Made by a program: the position numbers and the translations under genes | Source of the DNA: a virus | IMG/VR virus record: IMGVR_UViG_3300040811_000439 | Span: 1-64,000 of that record | Reading direction: 5' to 3' (one strand) | Length of the DNA stretch: 64,000 nt | Shown here: piece after piece, positions 7,876 to 17,467 of the stretch | Numbering within the stretch: the stretch's first letter is position 1 | How the letters are laid out: each line of letters begins with the position of its first letter | Notes under the pieces: model-generated | What the model was told of the DNA's origin: nothing | The model's database searches: none | Seen by the model: the letters and a program-made list of their open reading frames with translations, nothing else

Positions 7876-9236
7876 GTGACTACCTTAGTAATGCAGAACT
7901 AGCAAAAGCACGTATGGCAAGTGTCAGCGGCAGTTTCTGTTTGGCTAAATGGAAGCAAGTAAGCCTACACCTAACTACTGGGCATACCAATAGTTGCTAC
8001 CATCCCCCATTGCACCGCATACCCGTAGAGCCACTAGCAAGTAATCCAAGCGCACTACACAATACAGTACACAAGAAAGAACGCCGTGCCGAAATGATGG
8101 CAGGTGTAAAGTGTAGTGAATGTAACTACTGTTGGAATATTGAGAAAAACGGTGACCTCAGTGATCGTCATTATCGCAGCGGTGAGCCTTGGGCTATGGA
8201 AGCATTTGAAGACATTGTAGCAACCCCACAAGCAGATGTTAATCCCAGTTACGTAGAAGTAAATTTTAATCACAGTTGCAATCTAAAGTGTAGTTATTGT
8301 AGTCCACAGTTTAGCAGTACCTGGGAGCGTGAAGCAGAGAAGTTTGGTGCTTATCCTACAAGCACTCCTCATAATGATCCAGCTCATTTCAAAGGTGAAC
8401 GTAAACCTATTCCTAATAGGGATGCTAATCCATATCGTGAAGCATTCTGGCGTTGGTGGCCAGACCTATACAAGGACCTTAAGCATTTTCGTATGACAGG
8501 TGGCGAACCTACCATGGATCCAAACACCTACCGTGTGTTTGATTATGTACTTGAAAATCCAAAGCCTGATCTTCACTTAAACGTAACTAGTAACTTTAGT
8601 GTGGACGAACGTATCTTTACTCGCTACATGGATTATGTTAAACGACTATGTACCGGCGAACAAATAGAACACTTCATGCAGTTTGTTAGTTTGGATACTT
8701 GGGGTGCGCAAGCAGAATACATTAGGCATGGACTTGACTTTGAACTTTGTAAGTCACGCATTGAACAGTTTATAAAAGAGGTTCCTGAGCGTTCCAGTCT
8801 TACCTTGATAATTACAATGAATAATTTAAGTATTATTAGTCTGCAGAAACTGCTAGAGTATATTTTATACCTTCGCAAGACTTATACCAAAAGTTATCAG
8901 CGTATTTGGTTTGATACTCCATTACTGTATACTCCTGAATGGCAAAGTATGCAGATATTGACTCCGGCATATCAGTTATATCTTAAAGACTGTATAAAAT
9001 TTATGGAATCAAATTTAGATGAGATGCACGGATTTAAGGACTACGAAGTACTAAAGATGAGACGTGATCTAGCATGGATGCAAGGTGTGGATAATGTAAG
9101 TGACATTGATACACGCAGAGCAGACTTTTATAGATTTTTTAGTGAACATGATCGCAGACGCGGTACGAACTTTTTAGAAACATTTCCTGAGATGAGAGAA
9201 TTTTGGAATGAATGTCGGTATATAGCAAATGGATGA
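7872..9236 (+). CDS. Radical SAM protein 1 with N-terminal accessory Fe-S region (454 aa)
   Basis: The radical SAM cluster motif CNLKCSYC is at C136/C140/C143, and MTGGEPTM is the GGE SAM-binding motif. Before the core, C23, C42, C81, C84 and C87 (the last three in CSECNYC) look like ligands for one or two auxiliary clusters, a SPASM/twitch-like arrangement placed N-terminally. FSSTWEREAE follows the core motif and the C-terminus has RRRGTNFLETFPEMREFW, both shared with the other radical SAM proteins here. Most like the next gene. Substrate unknown. It overlaps its neighbours by 4-8 bases. Confidence 0.85.
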   Translation: MSDYLSNAELAKARMASVSGSFCLAKWKQVSLHLTTGHTNSCYHPPLHRIPVEPLASNPSALHNTVHKKERRAEMMAGVKCSECNYCWNIEKNGDLSDRHYRSGEPWAMEAFEDIVATPQADVNPSYVEVNFNHSCNLKCSYCSPQFSSTWEREAEKFGAYPTSTPHNDPAHFKGERKPIPNRDANPYREAFWRWWPDLYKDLKHFRMTGGEPTMDPNTYRVFDYVLENPKPDLHLNVTSNFSVDERIFTRYMDYVKRLCTGEQIEHFMQFVSLDTWGAQAEYIRHGLDFELCKSRIEQFIKEVPERSSLTLIITMNNLSIISLQKLLEYILYLRKTYTKSYQRIWFDTPLLYTPEWQSMQILTPAYQLYLKDCIKFMESNLDEMHGFKDYEVLKMRRDLAWMQGVDNVSDIDTRRADFYRFFSEHDRRRGTNFLETFPEMREFWNECRYIANG

Positions 9237-10575
9237 CCTAATTTACAAGAATGAAGTTCTGGACAAACTTAGTCCGACCTTTTGTGGTGCTAAATGGTAT
9301 AATGCTACTATTTGGTTAGGATCTGGCATGACTACCAGTTGCCATCATCCATTGCCGCACAAAGTAGATCCTGTTGCTGTCGAATCAAATCCAAAACTAT
9401 TACACAATACTCCAGAGAAAAAAGAACAAAGACGACTGATGCAGTGTGGAAAGCGTCCGGCGGGATGTGAGTATTGTTGGAAAATTGAAGATATGGGCCC
9501 TAATTTTATAAGTGATCGTATATATAAGAGTAATATATACACACAGGACGAATTAAATGCCGCCAGAACTAGCCCGCATGATAGAGACGTCAATCTCCGT
9601 ACACTCGAAATTGCCTTTGATCGCACTTGTAATTTCGCTTGCAGTTATTGTAATCCTGCTTTTAGCAGCACATGGGTAAAGGATTTAAAAACAAATGGGA
9701 GTTATCAAGGCCTTGTTAGTGATGGCCGCAACCACTTTACTCACGTTCATAGTAGTAGCCAGCTTTATGGGGTGGAGGATAGAAATCCTTACGTAGAAGC
9801 ATTTTTTAAATGGTGGGAAACTGACCTCCACAGTACACTACGTGAACTACGAGTAACCGGCGGTGAGCCAACAATGAGCGCAGACTTATGGCGTTTGATA
9901 GATTGGTTCAAAGCAAACGCAGACAAAAGCCAGACTAAACTTGCTATTAATAGTAACTTGGGTGGTAAGCCGGAGTTTATAGACAGACTAATAGAGGCAC
10001 GTAGTTATTTGCCTAGTTTAGATGTTTACACTAGTTGTGAAGCGATAGGTGCACCTGCAGAATATATTAGAGACGGATTAGATTGGAACTACTGGTGGGA
10101 GAATATTTGCAAATTAAGCGAAGCAGGTGTAGGCACACATTGTATGATGACTATTAATGCACTGTGCCTAGAAACACTACCAGATCTTATTGAAAAAATA
10201 TTACAAGCAAGAAAACTGTTAGGAAACGAATTTGCTGTATTCAGTTTAAATATATTACGCTTTCCAAGTTTTCAATCAGCACTAGTACTTCCTTTAGACA
10301 TACGTAATCGTTATGCTGATAGATTGGAAGAACTATACAAAAGTTGGGCACCCAAGTACCTTAACCGCAGCACGCCAATGCATCAGTTTGAACAAGGACA
10401 GTTGGAACGACTTGTAACTTATTTGCGTACAGTAGAAACACCACACAGTGAAGCGTTTGAAATGCCCAAACTACACAACGACTTTAAAAAGTTTTATAGT
10501 CAGTATGATGTGCGTAGGAATAAAAACTTTACTGAGACTTTCCCAGAATTAGCTGAATGGTATAACAGTCTATGA
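9229..10575 (+). CDS. Radical SAM protein 2 with N-terminal accessory Fe-S region (448 aa)
   Basis: CNFACSYC (C134/C138/C141) is the SAM-cluster motif and VTGGEPTM the GGE motif. C19, C38, C73, C80 and C83 precede the core in the same order as in the gene before; both share AKW near the first Cys and a Cys-His-Pro stretch (SCHHPLPH here, SCYHPPLH there). The C-terminal motif is VRRNKNFTETFPELAEWY. The pair therefore forms one subgroup. Members of this superfamily start reactions with a 5'-deoxyadenosyl radical. ATGA overlap with the next gene. Confidence 0.85.
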   Translation: MDDLIYKNEVLDKLSPTFCGAKWYNATIWLGSGMTTSCHHPLPHKVDPVAVESNPKLLHNTPEKKEQRRLMQCGKRPAGCEYCWKIEDMGPNFISDRIYKSNIYTQDELNAARTSPHDRDVNLRTLEIAFDRTCNFACSYCNPAFSSTWVKDLKTNGSYQGLVSDGRNHFTHVHSSSQLYGVEDRNPYVEAFFKWWETDLHSTLRELRVTGGEPTMSADLWRLIDWFKANADKSQTKLAINSNLGGKPEFIDRLIEARSYLPSLDVYTSCEAIGAPAEYIRDGLDWNYWWENICKLSEAGVGTHCMMTINALCLETLPDLIEKILQARKLLGNEFAVFSLNILRFPSFQSALVLPLDIRNRYADRLEELYKSWAPKYLNRSTPMHQFEQGQLERLVTYLRTVETPHSEAFEMPKLHNDFKKFYSQYDVRRNKNFTETFPELAEWYNSL

Positions 10576-11885
10576 CAGACAAATTAGAAAATTATTATAA
10601 AAACTACGATTATCATACACGTAAACCTGTGTACATTGATGTAGAAGATCTTACAGACGTGCAGCGTGACAGACTGTTAACCAGTGAATCATTTTGTATA
10701 CTGCCATGGATTCACTTGCATGCGTTTCCAGATGGCCGTGCCTATCCTTGTTGCTTGGGACTAATGGAACATCCAGTTGGTAACCTGCGTGAACAAACAA
10801 TGGCTGAAGTATGGAACGACGACCCATTACGTGAAATGCGTCGTAACATGTTAGCAGATAAACCTTGCAAACAGTGTACCAAATGTTATGAACAGGAAGC
10901 AGCAGGCTTTGTTAGCATGCGCTATAGTCAAAACAAAAATGAAGGTCATCACATTGCGGTTGTAGATGAAACACTAGATGACGGAACACTAGATCGTTTT
11001 GAACTCAAGTACTATGACATACGCTTCAGTAATTTATGTAACCTAGCTTGTCGTACATGCGGTGATATTTTTAGCAGCAACTGGGTAAAAGAAGCAAAGA
11101 AGATGAGCTGGCTACCACAGGATCATCCTAACGTACAGTATGCAGGACGTTACGAAATGGATATGTGGGAACAGTTAGAACCACACATAGACAGCATAGA
11201 AAACATTTACTTTGCAGGTGGTGAACCACTAATGATGGCAGAGCATTACAATCTACTTCGTGAACTACTACGCAGAGGCCGCACAGATGTTAGACTGAAC
11301 TACAACACAAACTTTACAGAGCTAGTATTCAAACAGCAGGATGTGCTGGACATGTGGAATGAGTTTGACATTGTAAGCATTGGGGCAAGTTTGGATGCAA
11401 ACTATGCACGTGGCGAGCTCATGCGTAAAGGTACAGAGTGGAGTAAGATTGTAGCAAACAGAGAACGTATGCTAGAGAAGTGTCCTACTGTAGATTTTTA
11501 TGTAAGTTCAACACTAAGCCTGATGAACAGTTATAATATTGTGGACTTCCATAGAGAATGGGTAGAGCTAGGACTAGTCAAACCCAGTGATTGGAATGTA
11601 AACATACTACAAGACCCAGTGCGTTTTCGTTTGGATGTACTACCCAATGACATGAAGGCTGAACTAGTAGATATATACAATGAACATATTGCATGGCTTG
11701 AACCACAGGATCATTTAACAAGAGCAACAAATGGATTTAAGAGTGCAGTAAAGTATATGCAAACAAATGATAACAGCAAGCTCATTCCAGAGTTTGTTAT
11801 GCGGGCTAAGGAACTTGATCGTTGGCGCAATGAAAGTTTCTTCAGCGTATTCCCTGAACTTGAAAGATTACAAGACTATGCATAA
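10572..11885 (+). CDS. Radical SAM protein 3 with N-terminal SPASM-like domain (437 aa)
   Basis: CNLACRTC (C156/C160/C163) and FAGGEPLMM define the radical SAM core. Residues 42-105 read like a SPASM domain: C42 in FCILPWIHLH, FPDGRAYPCC (C60, C61), GNLREQTMAEVWND, then CKQCTKC (C99/C102/C105). Here that domain precedes the core, whereas SPASM is normally C-terminal. FSSNWVKEAKK and the C-terminal SFFSVFPELERL motif tie it to the other four paralogs. Auxiliary clusters are typical of radical SAM enzymes acting on peptides or sugars; the substrate is unknown. Confidence 0.85.
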   Translation: MTDKLENYYKNYDYHTRKPVYIDVEDLTDVQRDRLLTSESFCILPWIHLHAFPDGRAYPCCLGLMEHPVGNLREQTMAEVWNDDPLREMRRNMLADKPCKQCTKCYEQEAAGFVSMRYSQNKNEGHHIAVVDETLDDGTLDRFELKYYDIRFSNLCNLACRTCGDIFSSNWVKEAKKMSWLPQDHPNVQYAGRYEMDMWEQLEPHIDSIENIYFAGGEPLMMAEHYNLLRELLRRGRTDVRLNYNTNFTELVFKQQDVLDMWNEFDIVSIGASLDANYARGELMRKGTEWSKIVANRERMLEKCPTVDFYVSSTLSLMNSYNIVDFHREWVELGLVKPSDWNVNILQDPVRFRLDVLPNDMKAELVDIYNEHIAWLEPQDHLTRATNGFKSAVKYMQTNDNSKLIPEFVMRAKELDRWRNESFFSVFPELERLQDYA

Positions 11886-13020
11886 ATGTATACTGCCATG
11901 GATTAGTTTGGAAACAACACCACTAGGCGGTGTTCGTCCCTGTTGTTTGTACAAAGGCGAACTACCAGGAATAAACTTGCGTACACATACTTTAGAAGAA
12001 GCATTTAACAGCAGTGCAATGCAAGAGTTGCGAGAAACATTTGAACAAGATAAACAGCCTGAACAGTGTGAACGCTGTTGGATTGAAGAAAAGGCTGGTA
12101 AAAAGTCTAAGCGTGAATACATGTTGGAAAAGTTTAAGCACGTACCTTTTGAACCCAACTTAATATTCCTTGATCTTAAACTAGGCAACATCTGTAATCT
12201 TAAATGTCGCATATGCGGTAGTTGGAGCTCAAGCAAATGGGCACAAGAACAAATTGCACAGTTTGGAGACAAGCACATTGCCAAGCAGTGGTTACAAGAA
12301 GGACAGTGGCCAAGACGCAGTAAAGGCTTTTGGGATAATCTAGATAGCTTGTTACCTAATCTAAAGTATTTTGAGTTTACTGGCGGCGAACCATTTCTTA
12401 TTAAACAGCATTTTGATTTATTACAACGTGCAGTGGATCAAGGTTATGCAGGTGAGATTGACATCCACTATAACACAAATGGCACACAGTTCCCCAAACA
12501 GCATGAAGTATGGAAGCACTTTAAACATGTACAGATTGCATTTAGCATAGACAATACCGGCAAACGTTTTGAGTATGAACGTGATGGCGCAAAGTGGCGT
12601 ACAGTAAATCGTAACATCAAACGTTTTATTGAAATGAAGGAACAAGGCTATCCATTTAGTTTGCAGTTGTGTATTACTTGGAATCTGCAGAACACTTATT
12701 ACATGACTGAGATACTTAACTGGGCAAAGCAGAGTGGAATAGATGACATACACTTTAATCTAATGCATGATCCCGAGGAGTATAGTTTACTCAATCTACC
12801 TCGCGATGCACATGCAGAGTTTATGCATAGACTAGACAAGGCAATAGTTATGCACAGTGACTATGCAGATCAGATCCGTAGTATTAAAGCAATTACACTT
12901 TCTCAGCCTGTAATTGATCCAGAGAAGATATTTGCAAAAATACGTGAGACAGATAAGTTTAGAGGCGTAAGTTTTGCAGACACACATCCAGAAGTTGCGA
13001 GATTAATAGGTTATGAATAA
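11878..13020 (+). CDS. Radical SAM protein 4 with N-terminal SPASM-like domain (380 aa)
   Basis: I chose ATG 11878, which overlaps the previous stop by 8 bases and gives MHKCILPWISL, matching the start of the SPASM-like domain in the paralogs; an upstream in-frame start would only read antisense-like sequence. CNLKCRIC (C106/C110/C113) and FTGGEPFL mark the core. Accessory Cys are C4, C22/C23 (VRPCC), C64 and C67. WSSSKWAQEQ and GVSFADTHPEVARL match the family. It is the shortest of the five because it lacks the ~40-residue N-terminal extension. Confidence 0.85.
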   Translation: MHKCILPWISLETTPLGGVRPCCLYKGELPGINLRTHTLEEAFNSSAMQELRETFEQDKQPEQCERCWIEEKAGKKSKREYMLEKFKHVPFEPNLIFLDLKLGNICNLKCRICGSWSSSKWAQEQIAQFGDKHIAKQWLQEGQWPRRSKGFWDNLDSLLPNLKYFEFTGGEPFLIKQHFDLLQRAVDQGYAGEIDIHYNTNGTQFPKQHEVWKHFKHVQIAFSIDNTGKRFEYERDGAKWRTVNRNIKRFIEMKEQGYPFSLQLCITWNLQNTYYMTEILNWAKQSGIDDIHFNLMHDPEEYSLLNLPRDAHAEFMHRLDKAIVMHSDYADQIRSIKAITLSQPVIDPEKIFAKIRETDKFRGVSFADTHPEVARLIGYE

Positions 13021-13501
13021 ATTAGCATTTGGGTGTAGCCATACGTTTGGCGTGGGCAATAATCCTGAAGATGCTTGGCCCGTACTACTGGGTGCAATTA
13101 ACTATGGAGTACCAGGAAGTAGCACAGATTTGATAGCACGTATATGTGAAGAAAAAATCCAAGAATATCAGGCAAACATAGTTTATGCATTTTGGCCAGA
13201 CTGGACACGATTTGAATTTAACGGCAAGCAGATTCTACCTAATATCTATCCAGAACTATATAGAGATCGTAACGACGAATGGTTAAAACAAAATAGAGAA
13301 AATAAAATAATAGAAATAGAAACTATTTGTGCTAGTAATAATTGTTTGTTAGTCGGATTATACATGGAAGATCTATTTGGCATTATAGATCACAGTGACA
13401 AGTGGCCAAAGGCTAATGATAATAGCCACTTTGGTCCACAGTGGCATATATGGCTAGCAGATTTATTTCGTATAAGAGAAAGTTTTTTAAGGTATGCATA
13501 A
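13013..13501 (+). CDS. SGNH/GDSL hydrolase-like protein (162 aa)
   Basis: LAFGCSHTFGVG near the N-terminus matches block I of SGNH hydrolases (usually GDSH/GDSL), with Cys before the catalytic-type Ser. DNSHFGPQWHIWLAD near the C-terminus has the D-x-x-H spacing of block V. The fold is used by esterases and acyl/acetyl hydrolases acting on glycans and lipids. A second SGNH-like gene with the canonical GDSH lies at 30775-31530. Sits between two radical SAM genes, overlapping both by 8 bases, so it is probably part of the same pathway. Confidence 0.6.
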   Translation: MNKLAFGCSHTFGVGNNPEDAWPVLLGAINYGVPGSSTDLIARICEEKIQEYQANIVYAFWPDWTRFEFNGKQILPNIYPELYRDRNDEWLKQNRENKIIEIETICASNNCLLVGLYMEDLFGIIDHSDKWPKANDNSHFGPQWHIWLADLFRIRESFLRYA

Positions 13502-14792
13502 GCCCGATAATCTCTGTATGGCGCCTTGGACTCATACATACCTAAGTCCACAGACAGAGCGTAGGTTATGTTGTGCTAGCAGAGAACCTGCACAAAACTT
13601 TCGACAGTACATTGACACTAGTGATGGCACTAATGAATATGTGCCACAAACACTAGAAGAATGGTGGAATGGCGAACATATTCGCAGAGTACGCCGTCAA
13701 ATGCTAGCAGGCGAACTACCGCTAGAATGTGAAGTTTGTGACAAGAAGTTACTTAACACAGATGTTTACCGTGATTACTTTTGGCATTTATTCAAACACA
13801 AGTATGATGACATAGCACAAACAACAGATGACACAGGCTATACTAGTATGCAGCCTGTTAGTTGGGACTATCGTTTTACTAACCTCTGTAACTTTAAATG
13901 CCGTATGTGCGGACCCATGCTGAGTAGTTCGTGGGAAGCAGAAGCACGTATGGATGGTAAAATAGAACCCTGGATGGAAACATCTGTTAAGCAAGCAATA
14001 GACCAGTTTCAAAAGGATACGGTTGAACAGGAGTTTGCTCGCGCAGTAGAAGAACACCGTGTTGAGGAAATATACTGGGTAGGTGGCGAGCCACTTATGT
14101 ATGAACAGCACTGGCGTTACATGCAACGTATTATTGAACTTGGAGATGGTCCACGTATATACGCTAGATACAATACCAACCTTAGCCGTATTGAGTTAGG
14201 TGGTTGCAACCTTTATACTGACATACTTGCGAAGGTAAGAGACTGGCAAATCTGTGCTAGCCTTGACGGTGTTGGTGAGGTTGGAGAGTACATACGTACT
14301 GGATTAAACTATAACAAGTTTATAGAAAACTTCAAGCAAGGTTTAGAACATAGCAAGCATCGCAGACAAATGCGACTGGACTTTACACTAACTACCCCGG
14401 GCCTAGGCCAAATTCTAAAAATACAAGAGCTAGCCAATGAGTTAGATGTGGATCTATTAGTAAAGGTGTGTTTTGCGTTTACGCCAGATATAGCGATGTC
14501 TCCTTTGTTCTTGCCCAAGCAAGAGCTTCATGCTATAATAAATCGTGTACTTCCTCTAACCAATGGGGCAATGCATGATGTGTTGGTAAACTTACTCAAT
14601 CGGCCTACGTTTGCTGAAGAGTATCCCGACACATATCAAGAGGCTAGACGAAAAGCCAAAAAACGAATGGACCTATACGACAGTCGTAGGAGTGGTTTAA
14701 AGTTTATAGATACCTTAAGAATTGGCAATGATCCTTGGGTGTATGGTAAACTAAAGCAATGGTGGGCAAGTATTGATACGAGTAGTTCTTAA
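13494..14792 (+). CDS. Radical SAM protein 5 with N-terminal SPASM-like domain (432 aa)
   Basis: CNFKCRMC (C132/C136/C139) and WVGGEPLMY form the radical SAM core. The N-terminal accessory ligands C8 (LCMAPWTH), C26/C27 (RLCC) and CEVC (C79/C82) follow the same plan as radical SAM proteins 3 and 4. LSSSWEAEARM follows the cluster motif. The C-terminus (SRRSGLKFIDTLRI) is a diverged form of the shared FxxTFPE motif and lacks the FPE part. Substrate unknown. Overlaps both neighbours. Confidence 0.85.
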   Translation: MHKPDNLCMAPWTHTYLSPQTERRLCCASREPAQNFRQYIDTSDGTNEYVPQTLEEWWNGEHIRRVRRQMLAGELPLECEVCDKKLLNTDVYRDYFWHLFKHKYDDIAQTTDDTGYTSMQPVSWDYRFTNLCNFKCRMCGPMLSSSWEAEARMDGKIEPWMETSVKQAIDQFQKDTVEQEFARAVEEHRVEEIYWVGGEPLMYEQHWRYMQRIIELGDGPRIYARYNTNLSRIELGGCNLYTDILAKVRDWQICASLDGVGEVGEYIRTGLNYNKFIENFKQGLEHSKHRRQMRLDFTLTTPGLGQILKIQELANELDVDLLVKVCFAFTPDIAMSPLFLPKQELHAIINRVLPLTNGAMHDVLVNLLNRPTFAEEYPDTYQEARRKAKKRMDLYDSRRSGLKFIDTLRIGNDPWVYGKLKQWWASIDTSSS

Positions 14793-15843
14793 AAGTCCTT
14801 ACAAAGGTAGCGGTGAGTTAGACTACACAATAACTCCCCACGATATTCCCATGGCTCGTGCATGGAAGTCTGCTCTAGTAGATATTCTCGAGCGTGGGCT
14901 ACACTTAGAAAAAAACTTTTGCTTTATGGGTTTTCCCAAGCAGGCACGTGGACTAGACGATATGATTGGTGAATTAATCAAGCATGTAGATCGTATAAAT
15001 GCTAGCGAATTAGATTATTCTATGAGTGAAGAATATACGTCAGAGAGTGTATGGTGGCATGTAGACAAATACGATTTTGAACGTGATCTAGAATATATCA
15101 AGCACGATACATTTAATACGTTACACAATCATTTCGAAGTATTACAAGGCACAGTGGAAAATTTAAGTGATTATTATTATCGTGCAGATCCATATGTAAA
15201 GTACAGTATTAGGCAGTTGAACAATCTGTGTCACGAAATGGAATCATATATTCTTAGTCGTGTAAAGCATAAACGTAATCCCTACTGGACACGCCCTAGT
15301 CAAATTACTACATTCCTAAACGCTCCACGTCTACACCTAGAAGATGAATATCGGGCAGGGTTTGCGACTAACGGATATGATCGTGTGTTTGGTGGTGTAT
15401 ACATGCATTGGTGTCAAATAGGTAAGACATACTTTGAAGTGTTTAGAGACGAAGGTGCACCTAAACTTACTGACACCGTATGCGAAGCAATTACAGATTT
15501 AAAATATTACAGTGGAGAGTTTGATATTGAATGGGGTCGTGACGTTGTTCGAGGCGGCGATCAACCCTGGCATGATAAACAGATGGATGAGTATTATGCT
15601 TGGCTTATGGACAATGATAAGGATATTACCGATCCAAACCTTAGTTTAGGATATTTGCCTCTGGGCCAAGTGGATGTGCTAAGTAGTTTTGGAACGACTG
15701 ACCCAGAGCAGATTTGGGACATGATGAGTCCTCTCCTAAACATACATATTATTGAAGTAGATGGTGTTCCCTACTACTTTGATTATACTGTAGACGATAA
15801 AGACTATGAAAATGTGCAGATGCAAGCACTAGGATTATTATAA
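14773..15843 (+). CDS. Hypothetical protein following the radical SAM genes (356 aa)
   Basis: The likely start is TTG at 14773, with GGTGGGC upstream, because the next ATG would remove the well-formed N-terminus VVLKSPYKGSGELDYTI. It is acidic and rich in Tyr/Trp, with LNAPRLHLEDEYRAGF, FGGVYMHWCQIGKTYFEVF and LPLGQVDVLSSFG. I see no catalytic motif. The tight linkage to radical SAM protein 5 (20-base overlap) and the following small gene suggests a job in the same pathway, perhaps as substrate carrier or structural partner. Confidence 0.65.
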   Translation: MIRVVLKSPYKGSGELDYTITPHDIPMARAWKSALVDILERGLHLEKNFCFMGFPKQARGLDDMIGELIKHVDRINASELDYSMSEEYTSESVWWHVDKYDFERDLEYIKHDTFNTLHNHFEVLQGTVENLSDYYYRADPYVKYSIRQLNNLCHEMESYILSRVKHKRNPYWTRPSQITTFLNAPRLHLEDEYRAGFATNGYDRVFGGVYMHWCQIGKTYFEVFRDEGAPKLTDTVCEAITDLKYYSGEFDIEWGRDVVRGGDQPWHDKQMDEYYAWLMDNDKDITDPNLSLGYLPLGQVDVLSSFGTTDPEQIWDMMSPLLNIHIIEVDGVPYYFDYTVDDKDYENVQMQALGLL

Positions 15844-15944
15844 TGAAATGGATTCGCAACCTTATTAATAGAATTAAACTTGAGATACAGTATCGCAAGC
15901 GACTAAAAGAACTACGTAAAAGAGATCCTTTTATTTACAAATGA
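15843..15944 (+). CDS. Small basic protein (33 aa)
   Basis: The ATG overlaps the previous stop (TAATG) and its own TGA overlaps the carbamoyltransferase start (ATGA), so a 33-codon gene fills the gap exactly. The product, beginning MKWIRNLINRIKLEIQYRKR and ending KRDPFIYK, is an amphipathic basic helix with a hydrophobic N-terminal face. No stop interrupts it and the coupling on both sides argues that it is real. It might bind membrane or nucleic acid; the function is unknown. Confidence 0.65.
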   Translation: MKWIRNLINRIKLEIQYRKRLKELRKRDPFIYK

Positions 15945-17467
15945 AAATTAAAACATACATGGGTGTGAGCGCCGGCTTTCACGATGCTGGTGTGAGTGTT
16001 GTAGACGGTAACGGCAATATATTATTTGCTGGTCATAGCGAACGCTATAGCAAAGTAAAAAATGATAGTACACTAAATGAAGGCATTATGAATGAGGCAC
16101 TCAGCTACGGAATGCCTGATGTAGTAGCCTGGTACGAACGCCCGTGGCTTAAAAAGACACGGCAGATTTATAGTGGCGAATGGCGAAAGGCGTTGAACGA
16201 TAAAAGTCCTAGAGCGCATCTATCTCCGTATTTCGACGATATATTGCCAACATCTGTTAACATGGACAGTCGGCCTACTAGAAGTATTAGTACATACAGT
16301 CATCACTTGAGTCATGCAGCCGCAGGATTTCAAACCAGCCCTTTCGAAGAAGCAATGGTTGTTGTTATAGATGCCATAGGAGAATGGGATACGATTACAG
16401 CATGGCGAGCTTGGTACGACGACGATGGTCATGCACAATACCAGAGGATATATAGACAGTTATATCCTCATAGTTTAGGTTTGTTTTACAGTGCTATGAC
16501 ACATCGTATTGGTCTCAAGCCTATGGAAGAAGAGTATATTCTAATGGGTATGGCTGCATACGGTAAAAAAGATGCATATCGTGACGTATGGGAAATGGCT
16601 ATTGATAAGGATCACAAACAAAAATTTAAACGAAACTTTCATACAGGCATAGAATACGAGTTTGGTGCTGAATATGGCAAAGAGACTCTTGCTCGTGCAA
16701 CTCAGTTAACCACAGAACGTTTTTTAGGAACTTTTATGCGACAACTTGCAGGCACACGTTGGGGTTTACACTTACAAAATTGTGTGTTCATGGGTGGAGT
16801 TGCTCTTAATTGTGTGGCAAACAGTCACATCAGAGATATATGGAATGATATGTGGATTATGCCTAATCCAGGAGACTGTGGTTCAAGTCTAGGCGCAGCC
16901 GCGCTAGCATATGGTAAACAGTTAAACTGGCAAGGGCCGTATTTAGGCACAAACATTCCTGGAGAATATCCAAGTGAAGAGATTATTGGTGAGCTACAGC
17001 GTGAAGGCATAGTAGGAGTTGCAAGTGGTCGTGCAGAGTTCGGACCACGTGCGCTAGGTAATCGTAGTTTACTTGCAGATCCTAGAGGCGAAGATATAAA
17101 GGATAGAGTTAACGAAATCAAACGCAGGCAAAAGTTTAGACCTTTTGCTCCTATGATACTCGAGGAGCATGCACAGGATTATTTTGTTATGGATGGGGAC
17201 AAAAGTCCATACATGCAACATACATATCACTGTAAACATCCGGATCTGTTTCCCGCTATTGTGCATTATGACGGTACAAGCCGTGTGCAAACCGTGGGCA
17301 AGGATGATAAGACGGGTGCTAGAGATTTATTAGAGAAATGGTATGTGCTAACAGACTGTCCTATGCTGTTAAATACCAGTCTTAATATCCGCGGCGAACC
17401 CATGGTAAATGATCGTACTGATGCAGATCGTTTTGAAAAGAAATATGGAGTAAGAGTATGTTCCTAG
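15941..17467 (+). CDS. Carbamoyltransferase, NodU/CmcH/TobZ family (508 aa)
   Basis: The family O-carbamoylates sugars, nodulation factors and antibiotics from carbamoyl phosphate and ATP through a carbamoyl-adenylate. Visible motifs are MGVSAGFHDAGVSVV at the N-terminus, the metal-binding HHLSHAAAGF, VIDAIGEW, MGMAAYG, FMGGVALNCVAN and GSSLGAAALAYG of the kinase-like domain, then the C-terminal domain with GRAEFGPRALGNRSLLADPR and NIRGEPMVND. The length fits the smaller family members. Co-transcription with glycosyltransferases suggests that a sugar or glycosylated product is carbamoylated. Confidence 0.88.
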   Translation: MKIKTYMGVSAGFHDAGVSVVDGNGNILFAGHSERYSKVKNDSTLNEGIMNEALSYGMPDVVAWYERPWLKKTRQIYSGEWRKALNDKSPRAHLSPYFDDILPTSVNMDSRPTRSISTYSHHLSHAAAGFQTSPFEEAMVVVIDAIGEWDTITAWRAWYDDDGHAQYQRIYRQLYPHSLGLFYSAMTHRIGLKPMEEEYILMGMAAYGKKDAYRDVWEMAIDKDHKQKFKRNFHTGIEYEFGAEYGKETLARATQLTTERFLGTFMRQLAGTRWGLHLQNCVFMGGVALNCVANSHIRDIWNDMWIMPNPGDCGSSLGAAALAYGKQLNWQGPYLGTNIPGEYPSEEIIGELQREGIVGVASGRAEFGPRALGNRSLLADPRGEDIKDRVNEIKRRQKFRPFAPMILEEHAQDYFVMDGDKSPYMQHTYHCKHPDLFPAIVHYDGTSRVQTVGKDDKTGARDLLEKWYVLTDCPMLLNTSLNIRGEPMVNDRTDADRFEKKYGVRVCS

